Part shown: in pieces, positions 26,701-37,459 of the stretch | Layout of the letters: every line of letters begins with the position of its first letter | How positions within the stretch are numbered: the first letter of the stretch is position 1 | Made by a program: the position numbers and the translations under genes | Source of the DNA: Clostridia bacterium | GTDB lineage: Bacteria; Bacillota; Clostridia; Oscillospirales; CAG-272 | Direction of reading: 5' to 3' | Assembly: GCA_017462545.1 (NCBI GenBank) | Contig: JAFTQX010000032.1 | Location: 1 to 52,855, forward strand | Length of the DNA: 52,855 nt | The notes under the pieces: generated by a model | Databases searched by the model: none | Seen by the model: the letters and a program-made list of their open reading frames with translations, nothing else | What the model was told of the DNA's origin: nothing

Positions 26701-29700
26701 TCATCTAGGCGGAGGGAGTGATCCATGCCATCCTCGCTGACGGTGAACTTGGTCTCCCCCTCACCGTTGACATGGTAAACGTCAGAGAGGTACTGGTTAA
26801 AGATATCAAATGCCAGCTGAACGGCATCTGCACTCGGCTTGTCGGTATAGCTGCCCTTATCACCTGCAGAGTCAACGGTAACCGAGAACTCATGGTTGCC
26901 GAGAACAAAGCTGAGATCGATGGTATCAGGAATTCCTGCCTCTGTCAGAATGCGGATAAGCTCGTCATACTCGGAATGGATACCGAGGTTGGTCATATCA
27001 CCGGGGAATACGATGGCATCAATGGGGGTGGTCTTATTCCACTCCACGATCTGTGCCAGCTGACTTGTCAGCTTGGGGCTGGCGCTGGTCGTGGTCTCTC
27101 CGATATGCGAGTCGCTGAGGAAGACCAGGCGGGTAACGATCTCACCGTCATCGGTGGGAGCAGTTGCCGTCTTATAGTTCAGCGCAGCCACACCTACGTT
27201 GCGAATGGCAGCCAGCATATCCGCCTGTGCCGTAATATTGGCAGTGCGGGCAATATAGGTATCAACACTGTAGGTCAATGTCGTGCTGACCTGTGTGCCG
27301 TCTGCTGCGTGCAGCGTGATCTGATAATCAGTAGAAAACTCGGCAAACGGAACATCCAAAATCGCCTTGAGGTAGGTACCGTCTGTATTACCGGAACGAA
27401 GAGAAATGGTCGCATTCGTCTTCTTACCGTTGATGGCCAGATACAGGCTGTTCCAATCTGCGCGTGCGCCGTCAGTCGCTGTCAGGAGCAGCTTGAGCTG
27501 CAGGGTGTCCTCCAGCAGGACGGTAGCACCATCAAAGTAGTAATCACCATTGCCGCTTTGGGCAACCTTATCCTTTGGCGCGTCGGGCGTGAAGGAAAGG
27601 CTTGCGCTGATACCGGCATTGGCAAGTGCATCGGTCTTATAGCCAAAATAGGTCTGTGCGGCAGCACCGTACTGCAACGTAGCCAGTGCCAGATCGCGCA
27701 GGGCGGTATCGGTGGTGGCGTTATAAAGTGCCTTCATATAGGAAGCAACCGAAAGCGTACCGTCTGCCAGTGTCAGAGTTTCGGTCTCGCCGCCCGGCTT
27801 CTTTACGTCTGCGGTAAAGGTGTAGTTGACCGTCTCGGTCATCTGCTTGGCGGTGATATTGGAAACACGGGCAGTCAGCTTGCCATCGGTGATGGCAGGC
27901 GTACCGATCACGATGCCATCGGCACCGCCACCGAGCGTCAGCTTGGCCGTATCAGCCTGCAGGTAGGGCTTGGTTTCGCTCGGGGTAAAGGACGCGGTAT
28001 TCACGTCTGCCGAGAAATTAAGCGCAAGCGAGGAGCCGATGGCAGCCGAGGCAGAGAAATTGGTAAGAAAGACATCGGTATAGTCAACGGCGGGAAGCAT
28101 CACATTTGAGGCCCCCTGCCAGATGCTGACACCGGTTGCGCTGTAGGTAATCAGAAAATCAACATGCGAGCCCTGCTGTACAAAGAACTTCTCATCTGCC
28201 AGGGCTTTATTCATCTCCTCCGTCATATCGGCCAGCGCGGGGTCGGGAGCGGCACTACTAGCCAACTTATAATCAGACGCCACAGTATACGGCTTATACC
28301 AGTTGGCATAATCGGTAGCCGTACCGTTGGCAGTAGGCCAAACCATCACGCCGTCTACGAAAATGGCAAAGCGCAGGTTGTTATAACCGGCAGCCCCCAT
28401 CTCCCAACCAATGACACAGCGCCTGAACGCGTCAAAGGAGGCCTTCAGGTAACCGGCATGCTCGGCCGTGTAACGGAAGCCGGCAGCAGCACGGTGACCG
28501 CCATTGCTCTGCACGGCGATGGAATAGTCCTCACCCCAGCCGGCACCCAAGCCATAAATAAAGGCTGCAGGAGACGAGCCAGCAGAGCCGTAATCCTTGT
28601 GGGCGGTGAAAAAGGCATCCATCGTGCTGTCAGATTTCGTATAATATGTAGCCGCTGTAGCACTGCTGCTGTTGGCAATGGCGGCTGCGTTATCATATAC
28701 GATCATCTCCCAAGAGCCGGGATAGCTGACCTCGGGGTCCGTATCGCTTACAGCACCGGCAACGGGCTTTTGGCCGGGATCCATCGGTCTTGCCGGCTCA
28801 TAGGCGTAAGGGAGCGTATACAAAATATCCTCGGAGAGGTCACCCACCGTGGTATAGGTCACGTTCGGGTTACAATCTACGATACGGGTATTCGCATAAC
28901 CGAAATAGAAGCAGATCGTATCCCCTGCCTCTACGGTAACGTCGCTCAAAGCGGCACCAACAGTAACATTGGTGTGAGCAGCAAGGGCAGCCGCATTGCC
29001 GGCAGAGGCCTTGTACCAGCCCGCATCGGCAAAGCCGGTGGTCACCATGCTGTCGCCTGCAATCGCGGTAGGCCAGATCACCTGATCATTCTTGGTAATG
29101 ACAAGGTAGGTCGTTGCATCGATCGGCTTATCATCTGCCGGTCCATCCGAGCGGAAGGTAAGCTTATTGAGGTTCACGCTCACTCTGCCGGAGGCGATGG
29201 CCGTCCAAGAGAGACCAAGCACACGGTTAGCATTCTTGGAAAGAACCATGGCATTACCGCCGCCGCCCGCCTGATAGTAGGCAGATCCATCCCCCCAAGC
29301 GCTGGTGCCTGACTCAAACACCAGGCCCGGACTGGGTGCATAATCAAACGTCCAGAAGGTGCCGTCGCGGTACGCACCTGCTGTCCAGCCGTTACGCAGA
29401 GCAAGCACCTTGTTGGTGGTGTTCAATTCAGAAATAATGGGTGAGTTGCCGGGCGTATTAAAGCCCATGGAGGAGGACTTGAGATACGGATAGAAGTTCA
29501 GATCCTCCGAAATATATACGCCATTATAAGCATTGGCATCGATCACGGTGCCATCCGGCTTCATGACGTACCAGCCAAGCAGGTCGCTTGGCTTGATGCC
29601 GTAGGAAAGCAGCGTATCGTTGGTCGGATACTCAATGGCGGCAATACCGGGGCCCACCATCACCGTCTCCTTCACAACGGTACCGGTGTAGCCGTAGCCG

Positions 29701-29849
29701 CGCTGATCGCCCAAGCGGAAGCGGATATAGATCGGATCTTCCGCGCTTGTCGTGGTTGTATCTGCTGCTGTGGCCGGGAACACAAGAGTAGGCACGCAGA
29801 GCAAGACCATCACCAGCGCAAGAACAAAGCTTGTGATTCTCTTGGTCAT
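23787..29849 (-). CDS. 2020-residue secreted metallophosphoesterase with LamG-like modules
   Basis: Order of parts: signal peptide (1-29, ending ATAAD); two related beta-rich regions (about 30-590) with similar PTA...WYK stretches; two copies of a clostridial secreted-protein module (about 595-900), each ending in a helix like LATLQYGAAAQTYFGY or VGVAALNY; a calcineurin-like metallophosphoesterase (about 905-1175) with DSH (912-914), GDMTN (~950), GNHE (~986) and GHTH (~1130), all metal ligands; a fibronectin-III-like region (about 1235-1340); and three LamG/concanavalin-like modules (from about 1353, 1573 and 1806), which often bind sugars. No LPXTG, SLH or choline-binding anchor is seen. 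GAGGAA precedes ATG 29849. The substrate is unknown; the enzyme type includes nucleotidases and phosphodiesterases acting outside the cell. Confidence 0.9.
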   Translation of the reverse strand: MTKRITSFVLALVMVLLCVPTLVFPATAADTTTTSAEDPIYIRFRLGDQRGYGYTGTVVKETVMVGPGIAAIEYPTNDTLLSYGIKPSDLLGWYVMKPDGTVIDANAYNGVYISEDLNFYPYLKSSSMGFNTPGNSPIISELNTTNKVLALRNGWTAGAYRDGTFWTFDYAPSPGLVFESGTSAWGDGSAYYQAGGGGNAMVLSKNANRVLGLSWTAIASGRVSVNLNKLTFRSDGPADDKPIDATTYLVITKNDQVIWPTAIAGDSMVTTGFADAGWYKASAGNAAALAAHTNVTVGAALSDVTVEAGDTICFYFGYANTRIVDCNPNVTYTTVGDLSEDILYTLPYAYEPARPMDPGQKPVAGAVSDTDPEVSYPGSWEMIVYDNAAAIANSSSATAATYYTKSDSTMDAFFTAHKDYGSAGSSPAAFIYGLGAGWGEDYSIAVQSNGGHRAAAGFRYTAEHAGYLKASFDAFRRCVIGWEMGAAGYNNLRFAIFVDGVMVWPTANGTATDYANWYKPYTVASDYKLASSAAPDPALADMTEEMNKALADEKFFVQQGSHVDFLITYSATGVSIWQGASNVMLPAVDYTDVFLTNFSASAAIGSSLALNFSADVNTASFTPSETKPYLQADTAKLTLGGGADGIVIGTPAITDGKLTARVSNITAKQMTETVNYTFTADVKKPGGETETLTLADGTLSVASYMKALYNATTDTALRDLALATLQYGAAAQTYFGYKTDALANAGISASLSFTPDAPKDKVAQSGNGDYYFDGATVLLEDTLQLKLLLTATDGARADWNSLYLAINGKKTNATISLRSGNTDGTYLKAILDVPFAEFSTDYQITLHAADGTQVSTTLTYSVDTYIARTANITAQADMLAAIRNVGVAALNYKTATAPTDDGEIVTRLVFLSDSHIGETTTSASPKLTSQLAQIVEWNKTTPIDAIVFPGDMTNLGIHSEYDELIRILTEAGIPDTIDLSFVLGNHEFSVTVDSAGDKGSYTDKPSADAVQLAFDIFNQYLSDVYHVNGEGETKFTVSEDGMDHSLRLDDGTYLIGLSMRGGGATYGEKSEAFLLQELEKAVAADPTKPILIYNHIGYGEIKGTSKMTLSAETQAVVNQYPQIVWMTGHTHYAFQDPMMIQQKNFTNIQLPTSGSKWWWVYSSGYTSPASYAYEANQGMIMTISDTNVIYVERYDFGTQETIGQKWRIDIPAILRSTANFTYKVADRALLAKAPEFATDAELTVEDVTSTTAKIKTPLATIKDTVSDNAVEYYAVIVTDMNDNIVFTQRKLSEYYRASRANQTVSFDIPGLKPNTEYKVYMRADSIFGKSSATLQTTFTTEESKDPREYLTEILNIDYSDGIADDRKGHALKTIGTPTLANGRATFAGNSAYQYTLTASDKASMDDTMTIETVLKVNSYFKSGEATESWGTYDALISNVESGGFGLNYVHTGGTTSLLQFLTYTDTATIKVQAEIALQDEIHVVATVGGGYATLYVDGVRVAQEAMIGNIKHSTATNPHYLLVGADTNGWGGFQCSSACSVRNVRLYAENVSAAEATLLYNNAMGIVTLPELTDILDIDYSTGSAADAQGHKLTTLTDGSEGAGPVFKDGKAVFDCKSAYQYMLTAADKTAMASTLTLETTLSVDATPDHATLNWGSGSLVSNVEAGGFGLKYTYSGGLTRLDFFSYTGTSNADKQEVLVSANIALKDEIHVVATIGNGHISLYVDGVLAATKAFEGNIVHSSATNPHTLLVGGDPTGYGALQMPAYCSVKNVHLYAECVTAEDAKAMYAAATNTAHLLSLEQVLKLDFANGSYTDACGHAATQRGNPVFSDGKAVMTGDAFGYKMGDEEYANVLQSMTLEMVVTIDSEYSKTGANALFANQNGGGFGLLYIPSEHASLPNYRGHLYFEFHAGGGYKIITCPVTLGEEMHIVVTYDGYIAHLYVNGELMGSYKVSGTIKDHGPNTVYVGADYGSGGDNPASATLQNYANASYDMVNLYAGAASYDQVQAMYEAAMGESEA

Positions 29850-29863
29850 AACAAATTCCTCAC

Positions 29864-29880
29864 TTACAAAAATTTTGTAA
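29864..29880. promoter_or_regulatory. 17-base inverted repeat in the leader of the phosphoesterase gene
   Basis: TTACAAAA and TTTTGTAA flank a single A, a nearly perfect palindrome 15 bases before the start codon and about 27 bases downstream of the -10 box. It may be an operator or an RNA hairpin near the ribosome site. Confidence 0.45.
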
Positions 29881-29906
29881 AATTACTCCAATAAGAGATA
29901 TCCTTA

Positions 29907-29935
29907 ATTATACAATACAAGTTCGTAAAAAACAA
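29907..29935 (-). promoter_or_regulatory. promoter of the phosphoesterase gene
   Basis: On the minus strand TTGTTT (29935-29930) and TATAAT (29912-29907) are 17 bases apart. The gap between this and the divergent promoter at 30068 is AT-rich without further features I can support. Confidence 0.7.
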
Positions 29936-30067
29936 GAGAAATTTGTTTTTTCAACAATTATGACAAAACAAAATGACTTATTTTGTTCACCCTGCACAAA
30001 ATCCTTTTGATCACGCCCACATGGGGCAAGCGACACAAAAAGCGGAGAGTGAAAACACAAAAAATGA

Positions 30068-30096
30068 TTGACACGCCCTGCATATTTTGATACAAT
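30068..30096 (+). promoter_or_regulatory. consensus promoter of the CPBP protease gene
   Basis: TTGACA (30068-30073), a 17-base spacer and TACAAT (30091-30096) lie about 37 bases before ATG 30133. Confidence 0.85.
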
Positions 30097-30132
30097 AATA
30101 TTGTGCAGTTGTCTGCCAAAAAGGAGACCCTT

Positions 30133-31173
30133 ATGAACAACGCCTATCCCTATCCCCCCACAAGCCCCGCGCCGCAGGGGGAGCTTGATCGCCATATTCC
30201 CGCCGCACGCCGTGCCTATAACCGCGTGGGGCTTGGTATGATGGTATTTATTCTGGTGCCGCAGCTGCTTAGCGTGGTGATCGCCATTGTAACCATACTT
30301 GCCTTTCCCGCCTTTTACGAAAGCGTGTGGTATATCTGGTTTAACCAGATCCTTTGCTTATACATGATCGCTGCGCCGCTTACGCTGTTGGTCATTGGCC
30401 TGCCGCGTGCAGGGCATGACCGCTATGAAAAAAAGCCCATGTCCCCCCTGCAGCTGCTGGTGATCTTTTGCATCATGGAAACGGTGGCGGTTATCGGCTC
30501 TATCGTCAGCAGCGTGCTGATGTCGATCGTTTCTGCCATCACGGGTGGTGAATACAATTCCCCACTCGACGAGGTGCTGGACGGCGCCCCCTGGTGGATC
30601 ATGCTGCTGGTGGTTGGCATTATCGGCCCGATCATTGAGGAGCTGATCTGTCGCAGGGCTATCATGCGCCGCCTGCTGCCCTTTGGCGAGAAGAGCGCCA
30701 TCGTCTTTTCTGCGGTGATCTTTGGCTTGATGCACGGCAATTTTTATCAGCTGTTTTACGCTGTCGGGCTTGGGTTGATTCTTGGCTACGTATACGCCCG
30801 CACCAACAATATTCTCTACCCCGCGCTCCTGCACGTTGTCTTTAACTCCCTCAGCTGCCTGCAATCTATTGTTTTACAAGGGGTGGATATAGACGGGCTG
30901 TATGAGATAACCGGCCTACAAGCACAAATGGAATGGCTTGGTGCCAACCTGCTTCCCTTTCTTGGTATGATGGCCTTTACCCTGCTGATCTACGGGCTGG
31001 CCATTGCCGGCTTCATTCTTCTGTGCATTCTTTACCACCGCATTCGCTTTGAGGAATCCCCCTACCCGCTGCCGACAGGCAGCGGCATGCGCGCATGGCT
31101 TGGCAACCCCGGTATGATTCTTTTCTTTGTCACCTCATTCCTTTTGATGGGGTTGACATTGCTCCCAACCTGA
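30133..31173 (+). CDS. CPBP-family intramembrane metalloprotease
   Basis: The 346-residue integral membrane protein (about eight helices) carries the three motifs of the CAAX-protease and bacteriocin-processing family: E169-E170 in IEELICRR, H201 in LMHGN, and H234 in HVVFN. These residues form the metal site in the membrane. Bacterial members process membrane peptides or confer bacteriocin immunity, but the target here is unknown. AAGGAG precedes ATG 30133; an upstream in-frame TTG is not needed. The serine acetyltransferase gene follows at 31193 in the same unit. Confidence 0.93.
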   Translation: MNNAYPYPPTSPAPQGELDRHIPAARRAYNRVGLGMMVFILVPQLLSVVIAIVTILAFPAFYESVWYIWFNQILCLYMIAAPLTLLVIGLPRAGHDRYEKKPMSPLQLLVIFCIMETVAVIGSIVSSVLMSIVSAITGGEYNSPLDEVLDGAPWWIMLLVVGIIGPIIEELICRRAIMRRLLPFGEKSAIVFSAVIFGLMHGNFYQLFYAVGLGLILGYVYARTNNILYPALLHVVFNSLSCLQSIVLQGVDIDGLYEITGLQAQMEWLGANLLPFLGMMAFTLLIYGLAIAGFILLCILYHRIRFEESPYPLPTGSGMRAWLGNPGMILFFVTSFLLMGLTLLPT

Positions 31174-31192
31174 CCATTTGAAAGGAACGCAT

Positions 31193-32026
31193 ATGCAATC
31201 TGAACATGTAAAAGCAAGCATCGCGCAGGCGGCCGCAGGACTTGCCGCCGTACCCCTGCAGGATACACCCATTCGCCCCTGCTTTCGCGCCCGCATTCTC
31301 AAATTTTTATATTTGATCCGCAGTGCCATGTACCCCAAGATCTTTGGCGGTGAGGAGGGGGTCAACTCCCCCGGGCATCTGCAGCTGGCCGCAGATGAGC
31401 TTGCGAATCTGTTGACCGAGACCATGGAGGATGACTATGCACGCGATACGGTGCTTTGCCGCTTTTTTGACGCGCTGCCCACCGTGAGCGAGATGCTGGA
31501 TACCGATGTACGCGCCGCCTACGAGGGCGACCCTGCCGCCCGCTCGGAGGAGGAGATCATGCTGGCCTACCCCGCCTTTGAGGCAATCAGCATTTATCGG
31601 TTGGCGCATGTACTTTATGCGCTTGGCGTGCCGCTGATCCCGCGTATGATGACCGAGTATGCCCATAAAAACACAGGCATCGACATTCACCCGGGTGCCA
31701 CCATCGGGCGGTATTTCTTCATTGACCACGGCACGGGCGTGGTCGTAGGCGAGACCTGTCGCATAGGCGAGCATGTCAAGCTCTATCAGGGTGTGACCCT
31801 GGGAGCCAAGAGTTTTGAGCTGGATGAAAACGGCAATCCTGTCAAGGGCATTAAGCGTCACCCGGATATCGGCAACCATGTCGTCATCTATGCCGGTGCT
31901 ACGATTCTCGGCGGGAAGACGACCATCGGTGACGGCTGCGTCATCGGCGGTAACGTGTGGCTCACACATTCGGTCGAGGCCGGCAAAACGGTCATCTATC
32001 AAGGATGCCGCCAAGAAGAGCGCTAA
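31193..32026 (+). CDS. epsC: serine O-acetyltransferase
   Basis: This enzyme makes O-acetylserine, the precursor of cysteine, from serine and acetyl-CoA. The 277-residue product is the longer EpsC-type rather than the E. coli CysE size. After a helical N-terminal half, the C-terminal half shows the left-handed beta-helix with [57 protein letters not shown] and [15 protein letters not shown] 31193 has GAAAGGA upstream; ATG 31178 lacks a site. No cysteine synthase gene is adjacent. It ends just before a bidirectional terminator. Confidence 0.93.
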   Translation: MQSEHVKASIAQAAAGLAAVPLQDTPIRPCFRARILKFLYLIRSAMYPKIFGGEEGVNSPGHLQLAADELANLLTETMEDDYARDTVLCRFFDALPTVSEMLDTDVRAAYEGDPAARSEEEIMLAYPAFEAISIYRLAHVLYALGVPLIPRMMTEYAHKNTGIDIHPGATIGRYFFIDHGTGVVVGETCRIGEHVKLYQGVTLGAKSFELDENGNPVKGIKRHPDIGNHVVIYAGATILGGKTTIGDGCVIGGNVWLTHSVEAGKTVIYQGCRQEER

Positions 32027-32032
32027 AGAAAT

Positions 32033-32065
32033 AAAAGACGAGAGGCTTTCCCTCTCGTCTTTTTG
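32033..32065 (+). terminator. bidirectional terminator between epsC and ligA
   Basis: Hairpin arms AAAAGACGAGAGG and CCTCTCGTCTTTT with loop CTTTC; the T-run on the plus strand ends epsC and the A-run supplies Ts for ligA on the minus strand. Confidence 0.9.
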
Positions 32066-32067
32066 TA

Positions 32068-34110
<2,043 letters not shown>

Positions 34111-34146
34111 TTACCCCGAAAATGAAAATTTGTCAAGGGAAGAAGC

Positions 34147-34180
34147 AAAAAGCACATCTGTGATCACAGATGTGCTTTTT
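34147..34180 (-). terminator. terminator of the duplicated-domain lipoprotein gene
   Basis: A perfect 34-base palindrome with a GC-rich core and A/T tails (stem AAAAAGCACATCTGTGA) lies directly after the stop codon. It can act on both strands. Confidence 0.88.
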
Positions 34181-34185
34181 GAAAA

Positions 34186-35121
34186 TTATTTTGCTTGAAA
34201 GGAAAGAGCATCCGTTTCAAAAATCGTCATATATGTATCAGCATCGTATATGCGAAATTTTAGTTCTACCTCGTCAATGCTTGCAATATCATTTTCCTCT
34301 AAATCGGTAGACAGAATTGTAATTGTACCAATCGCATATTTTTCATCATAAACGGTTTCTGAAAAAAACCCGCTCACCATATAACCGTTAATAGACATAT
34401 CGTCACATGTTATACCGATGTTTTGACCGCTTGTATTTTCAATATACAGGAGAACTGCGCTCCCCCAAAATGTACTCTCATCCACATATTTGCCTACAAT
34501 TTTGATGCCATTCTGATTGTATAATGTATATCCCGCATCATCAACAGTAGTATCCATTTGTTCATAATAAGATGTCTTGAGCGTAACACACTCTGCTTCA
34601 TATGTGCGTGTATAATTCTCTGGATCGTAGATGTAAAAATAAATTTCTATCTGACCGATATTACTGATACCGGCGGCCTCTAAATCGTAGGAGCTTACAT
34701 ACAGGGTATCATTTGCCTTCTTACCTGCGGCCACGCTACAGCTAAAAAAGCTGTTAATCATGCAGTTGTTAACGATAACCGCCTCTACCCCTACCGAACA
34801 ATCTTTTTCACTGCTGTTTTCAACAAGAAGCTTGATGCCGGTTCCCATCATGCTGTTCTCTGTTAATTCTTTTGCAGTCACCGTAATACCGCCATACGAA
34901 AAGCATACTGCTTCCGTGATCGTTACCTTTTCAGGAACCGGTTGGCTGGATTCACCACCATCGCCCTTTCCCTGTTCGTTTTCATCAGGATAGTTTCCAT
35001 CGTCCTCGCCGCCTCCATTTTCAACGATTTCCTTATCTGCATCGTCCGGCAAACAGGCAACCATTGATAAAGCAACGATGACAGCGAGCAACAGCATAAA
35101 AGCAGATTTGATTTTTTTCAT
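34186..35121 (-). CDS. lipoprotein with two tandem copies of an unknown beta domain
   Basis: I cannot name this 311-residue protein. It begins with a lipoprotein signal (MVAC, lipid on C23), then an acidic Gly/Asp/Glu-rich linker (about 24-65), and two repeats (about 66-195 and 200-311). Repeat pairs align: IKLLVENSSEKD with VLLYIENTSGQN, INSFFSCSV with VSGFFSETV, YVSSYDLEAAGISNIGQIEI with ILSTDLEENDIASIDEVEL, and FYIYDPENYTRTYEAE with FRIYDADTYMTIFETD. The DNA is clearly richer in A and T than its neighbours, which suggests recent transfer. It is divergent from a ribbon-helix-helix gene at 35240. It is probably exposed outside the membrane. Confidence 0.85.
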   Translation of the reverse strand: MKKIKSAFMLLLAVIVALSMVACLPDDADKEIVENGGGEDDGNYPDENEQGKGDGGESSQPVPEKVTITEAVCFSYGGITVTAKELTENSMMGTGIKLLVENSSEKDCSVGVEAVIVNNCMINSFFSCSVAAGKKANDTLYVSSYDLEAAGISNIGQIEIYFYIYDPENYTRTYEAECVTLKTSYYEQMDTTVDDAGYTLYNQNGIKIVGKYVDESTFWGSAVLLYIENTSGQNIGITCDDMSINGYMVSGFFSETVYDEKYAIGTITILSTDLEENDIASIDEVELKFRIYDADTYMTIFETDALSFQAK

Positions 35122-35139
35122 GTCCTTCTCCTTTTCTTA

Positions 35140-35155
35140 ACTATATTTTTATAGT
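35140..35155. promoter_or_regulatory. inverted repeat ACTATA-TTTT-TATAGT, candidate operator
   Basis: A perfect 6+4+6 inverted repeat lies between the lipoprotein start and its promoter, beside a gene for a ribbon-helix-helix protein. It could be the binding site of that protein. Confidence 0.45.
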
Positions 35156-35172
35156 CATTTTATAACTACAAC

Positions 35173-35202
35173 ATTTTAACATATTATTTTGTTGTTTGTC
35201 AA
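35173..35202 (-). promoter_or_regulatory. promoter of the lipoprotein gene
   Basis: On the minus strand TTGACA (35202-35197) and TAAAAT (35178-35173) stand 18 bases apart. For the divergent gene TATAAT at 35205-35210 is a likely -10 box, with no good -35. Confidence 0.65.
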
Positions 35203-35239
35203 GATATAATATAAAAAAAGCAGAAAGCGAGGGTGAAAA

Positions 35240-35443
35240 ATGGAGAAAAACATCAAAATAACGAAAAAAAATCCCCGCAAGGGGGATGACGGCTACAAAA
35301 TCGTCTCTGTTCGCATGAAGGACGAGACCATTGATGAGCTGGATATCATTTCTGCCAAGACCAACCGATCTCGCAATGAAGTTATCAACATTCTTTTGGA
35401 ATCAGCACTGAAAATTGTAACCATCGAAGAAAGCGATCTATAA
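35240..35443 (+). CDS. small ribbon-helix-helix DNA-binding protein
   Basis: The 67-residue protein has a lysine-rich N-terminal tail and a CopG/Arc-type fold: the strand YKIVSVRMKDETIDELD and helices SAKTNRSRNEVINILLESAL. Such proteins bind DNA as dimers and often act as small repressors or antitoxins. No toxin-like gene lies downstream, because a terminator follows directly. It is divergent from the AT-rich lipoprotein gene. The region before it holds an inverted repeat it might bind. GAGGG about 10 bases before ATG 35240 is the probable ribosome site. Confidence 0.85.
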   Translation: MEKNIKITKKNPRKGDDGYKIVSVRMKDETIDELDIISAKTNRSRNEVINILLESALKIVTIEESDL

Positions 35444-35473
35444 AGAAAAAAGCGCCTGCATGGCGCTTTTTCT
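35444..35473 (+). terminator. bidirectional terminator after the ribbon-helix-helix gene
   Basis: Hairpin AAAAAAGCGCC-TGCAT-GGCGCTTTTT with A and T runs on either side, between convergent genes. Confidence 0.9.
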
Positions 35474-35475
35474 GT

Positions 35476-36018
35476 TTATGCAGTTGTTTCCCTCTCGTGC
35501 GGGGCGGGCTCTTTTCTATACTTGACCATCGCGATCAAGATCGAGACCATCGTCAACACATCGCCAACGGCCGAGCCGTAGGCCGCGCTGCAAAAATTAT
35601 ACACGAACCAAAATGGCGAGCCGAGCAGCGAAATGCGGCGAATGATCTTCTCATTGCTGATCCAAAAAGCACCCGTGTGTAGCAAAACGCCCGCAATCGG
35701 TAACAAATCCAGCAGGCTTTTGTTCCACCAGGCGATCAGCAAACCGACCGCAACGATCACCGCGTTCAACGAAAGAAGAACCGCAAGCTGCTGCCGCTTT
35801 GTAAAGCTGCTCTTTTTGCCCGCGAGGACGGATGAGACTGCACCCATGACATCGAGCACCGCGCCAGAAAACGCGCCAAGCAGCAAATACTGTAAAATAT
35901 ACAGCACCCGTGAGGTAACATTGAACAAAATGATGTGACGGCGCTTTTTTTGCTGATAGCTGAGCAAAAAGGTGGCAACCGCGAGCAAGCCCACAACTTG
36001 AGGAATGATAGGTGGCAT
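35476..36018 (-). CDS. YgjV-family inner membrane protein
   Basis: The 180-residue protein has about five or six membrane helices and resembles the YgjV (Imp-YgjV) family: QVVGLLAVATFLLSYQQKKRRHIILFN at the N-terminus and GSPFWFVYNFCSAAYGSAVGDVLTMVSILIAM at the C-terminus. The function of the family is unknown. It starts 11 bases after the end of the aminotransferase gene, with its ribosome site (AAAGGA) overlapping that gene's end, so the two are co-transcribed. Confidence 0.85.
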   Translation of the reverse strand: MPPIIPQVVGLLAVATFLLSYQQKKRRHIILFNVTSRVLYILQYLLLGAFSGAVLDVMGAVSSVLAGKKSSFTKRQQLAVLLSLNAVIVAVGLLIAWWNKSLLDLLPIAGVLLHTGAFWISNEKIIRRISLLGSPFWFVYNFCSAAYGSAVGDVLTMVSILIAMVKYRKEPAPHERETTA

Positions 36019-36029
36019 CGTATTGTCCT

Positions 36030-37307
36030 TTACTGACGGTCAGTCAGCAGCTTTTCGGCAACGGCCAGGCGGATCGCACAGCAAAGCACCGCCGTAGCGG
36101 GACGAATCTCTTCCAGCTTGGCAAAGGTGGGGGCCAGGCGCAGATTGCGATCGCGCGGGTCCTTCCCGTAGGGATGGGTGGCACCGGCGGGGGTCAGCGT
36201 GACGCCTGCCTGCTTTGCCAATTCATAGACACGCCCGGCACAGCCATCCGGCAGATCGAGGCTGATAAAATACCCGCCGTTCGGCTTTGTCCAGGTGGCG
36301 ATCCCAAGATCACCAAGCTCCTTTTCCAGAATCTCCAGCATCGCCTCAAACTTCGGACGAATGAAATCGGCATGGCGGCGCATGATAGCGGCCGTATTTT
36401 CTGCGTTTTTCAAGAACCGTACATGACGCAGCTGGTTCATCTTATCAAACCCGATGGTCTGTGTACCGATGATGGGCAGAATCTGCTTCAGGTTGGCCTC
36501 GCTTGCCGCCATCATGGCAACCCCGGCACCGGGGAAGGTGATCTTGGAGGTGGAGGTGAAGTAGAACACGCGATCCTCATGACCATACATCTTGCACAGC
36601 GCGAAGATATCCGCAAGCGGATCGGTCTCGTTGTAAAGATCGTGGATCACATAGGCGTTATCCCAAAAGATGCGGAAGTCGGTAGCTCCTGTCTCCATCT
36701 TGGCAAGGCGGGTGACCACCTCGCTTGAATAGGTGATGCCGCTTGGATTGCTGTACTTTGGCACGCACCACATACCCTTGACGGCAGGATCCTTGACCAA
36801 TTCTTCAACAACATCCATGTTCGGGCCGTGCGCATCCATCTCTACCGAGATCATCTCGATGCCAAGCGATTCACAGATGCGGAAGTGGCGATCATAGCCC
36901 GGCACGGGACAAAGAAACTTGACCGTTTCTTCTCTGCCCCACGGACGGGGCGACCCCTGTACGCCATACAGCATGGCGCGGGCAACGGCATCATACATCA
37001 AGGTCAGACTGGCATTGCCGCAGGCAAGGATATTGGCGGCGGGGATCCCGGTGATCTCGGAAAAGAGCTGCCGCATCTCGGGCAAGCCCTCTAACACACC
37101 GTAATTACGGCAATCCGTTCCGCCGGCACTGCGAAACTCATCTGTATGCTCTGTCAGCATAGGCATCGCAAGTGCCAGCTGATCGGCCGCGGGCTTACCG
37201 CGGGACAGATCAAGCGACAGGCCGCTCTCACAATACATGCGATAATCGCCCTCTGCCTTCTCTTTCTCTTTTATCAATTCTGCAGGGGAAAGTGACTGAT
37301 AATTCAT
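36030..37307 (-). CDS. PLP-dependent class I aminotransferase, aspartate aminotransferase type
   Basis: The 425-residue protein belongs to the fold-type-I aminotransferases, in the MocR-like/aspartate subgroup (Asp_aminotransf type) common in Bacillota. Visible are [13 protein letters not shown] at the N-terminus, [26 protein letters not shown] for cofactor binding, [15 protein letters not shown], and the PLP lysine in [16 protein letters not shown]; near the end RNLRLAPTF provides the carboxylate arginine. It probably transfers amino groups between aspartate and 2-oxoglutarate, a link to the citrate-isocitrate operon that is only functional. AAGGAG precedes ATG 37307. Confidence 0.88.
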   Translation of the reverse strand: MNYQSLSPAELIKEKEKAEGDYRMYCESGLSLDLSRGKPAADQLALAMPMLTEHTDEFRSAGGTDCRNYGVLEGLPEMRQLFSEITGIPAANILACGNASLTLMYDAVARAMLYGVQGSPRPWGREETVKFLCPVPGYDRHFRICESLGIEMISVEMDAHGPNMDVVEELVKDPAVKGMWCVPKYSNPSGITYSSEVVTRLAKMETGATDFRIFWDNAYVIHDLYNETDPLADIFALCKMYGHEDRVFYFTSTSKITFPGAGVAMMAASEANLKQILPIIGTQTIGFDKMNQLRHVRFLKNAENTAAIMRRHADFIRPKFEAMLEILEKELGDLGIATWTKPNGGYFISLDLPDGCAGRVYELAKQAGVTLTPAGATHPYGKDPRDRNLRLAPTFAKLEEIRPATAVLCCAIRLAVAEKLLTDRQ

Positions 37308-37381
37308 ATTAGCTCCTTCAAACAGCTATTTTTGCATCAAAAGCATCGTAAAATTTCATTTTTCGTTGTCTATACTTTATT

Positions 37382-37410
37382 ATTATAGCAGATTGCGCAC
37401 CAAATTGCAA
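37382..37410 (-). promoter_or_regulatory. promoter of the aminotransferase-ygjV unit
   Basis: TTGCAA (37410-37405) and TATAAT (37387-37382) on the minus strand, 17-base spacer. Confidence 0.75.
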
Positions 37411-37459
37411 CTGTTTTTGCAAAAAATTTCTTTTTGTTCATATTTGACAGGTTTCGTGT

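Noticed and set aside
23772-29312. Long open frames (978, 463 and 382 codons) on the plus strand opposite the large phosphoesterase gene
   Set aside because: They are antisense to a gene with a signal peptide, ordered domains and metal motifs, have no ribosome sites at their starts, and their translations lack recognisable motifs. They arise from codon bias of the true gene.
35240-35443. Antitoxin of a toxin-antitoxin pair
   Set aside because: The ribbon-helix-helix fold would suit this, but a terminator follows directly and no small toxin gene overlaps or adjoins on the same strand.
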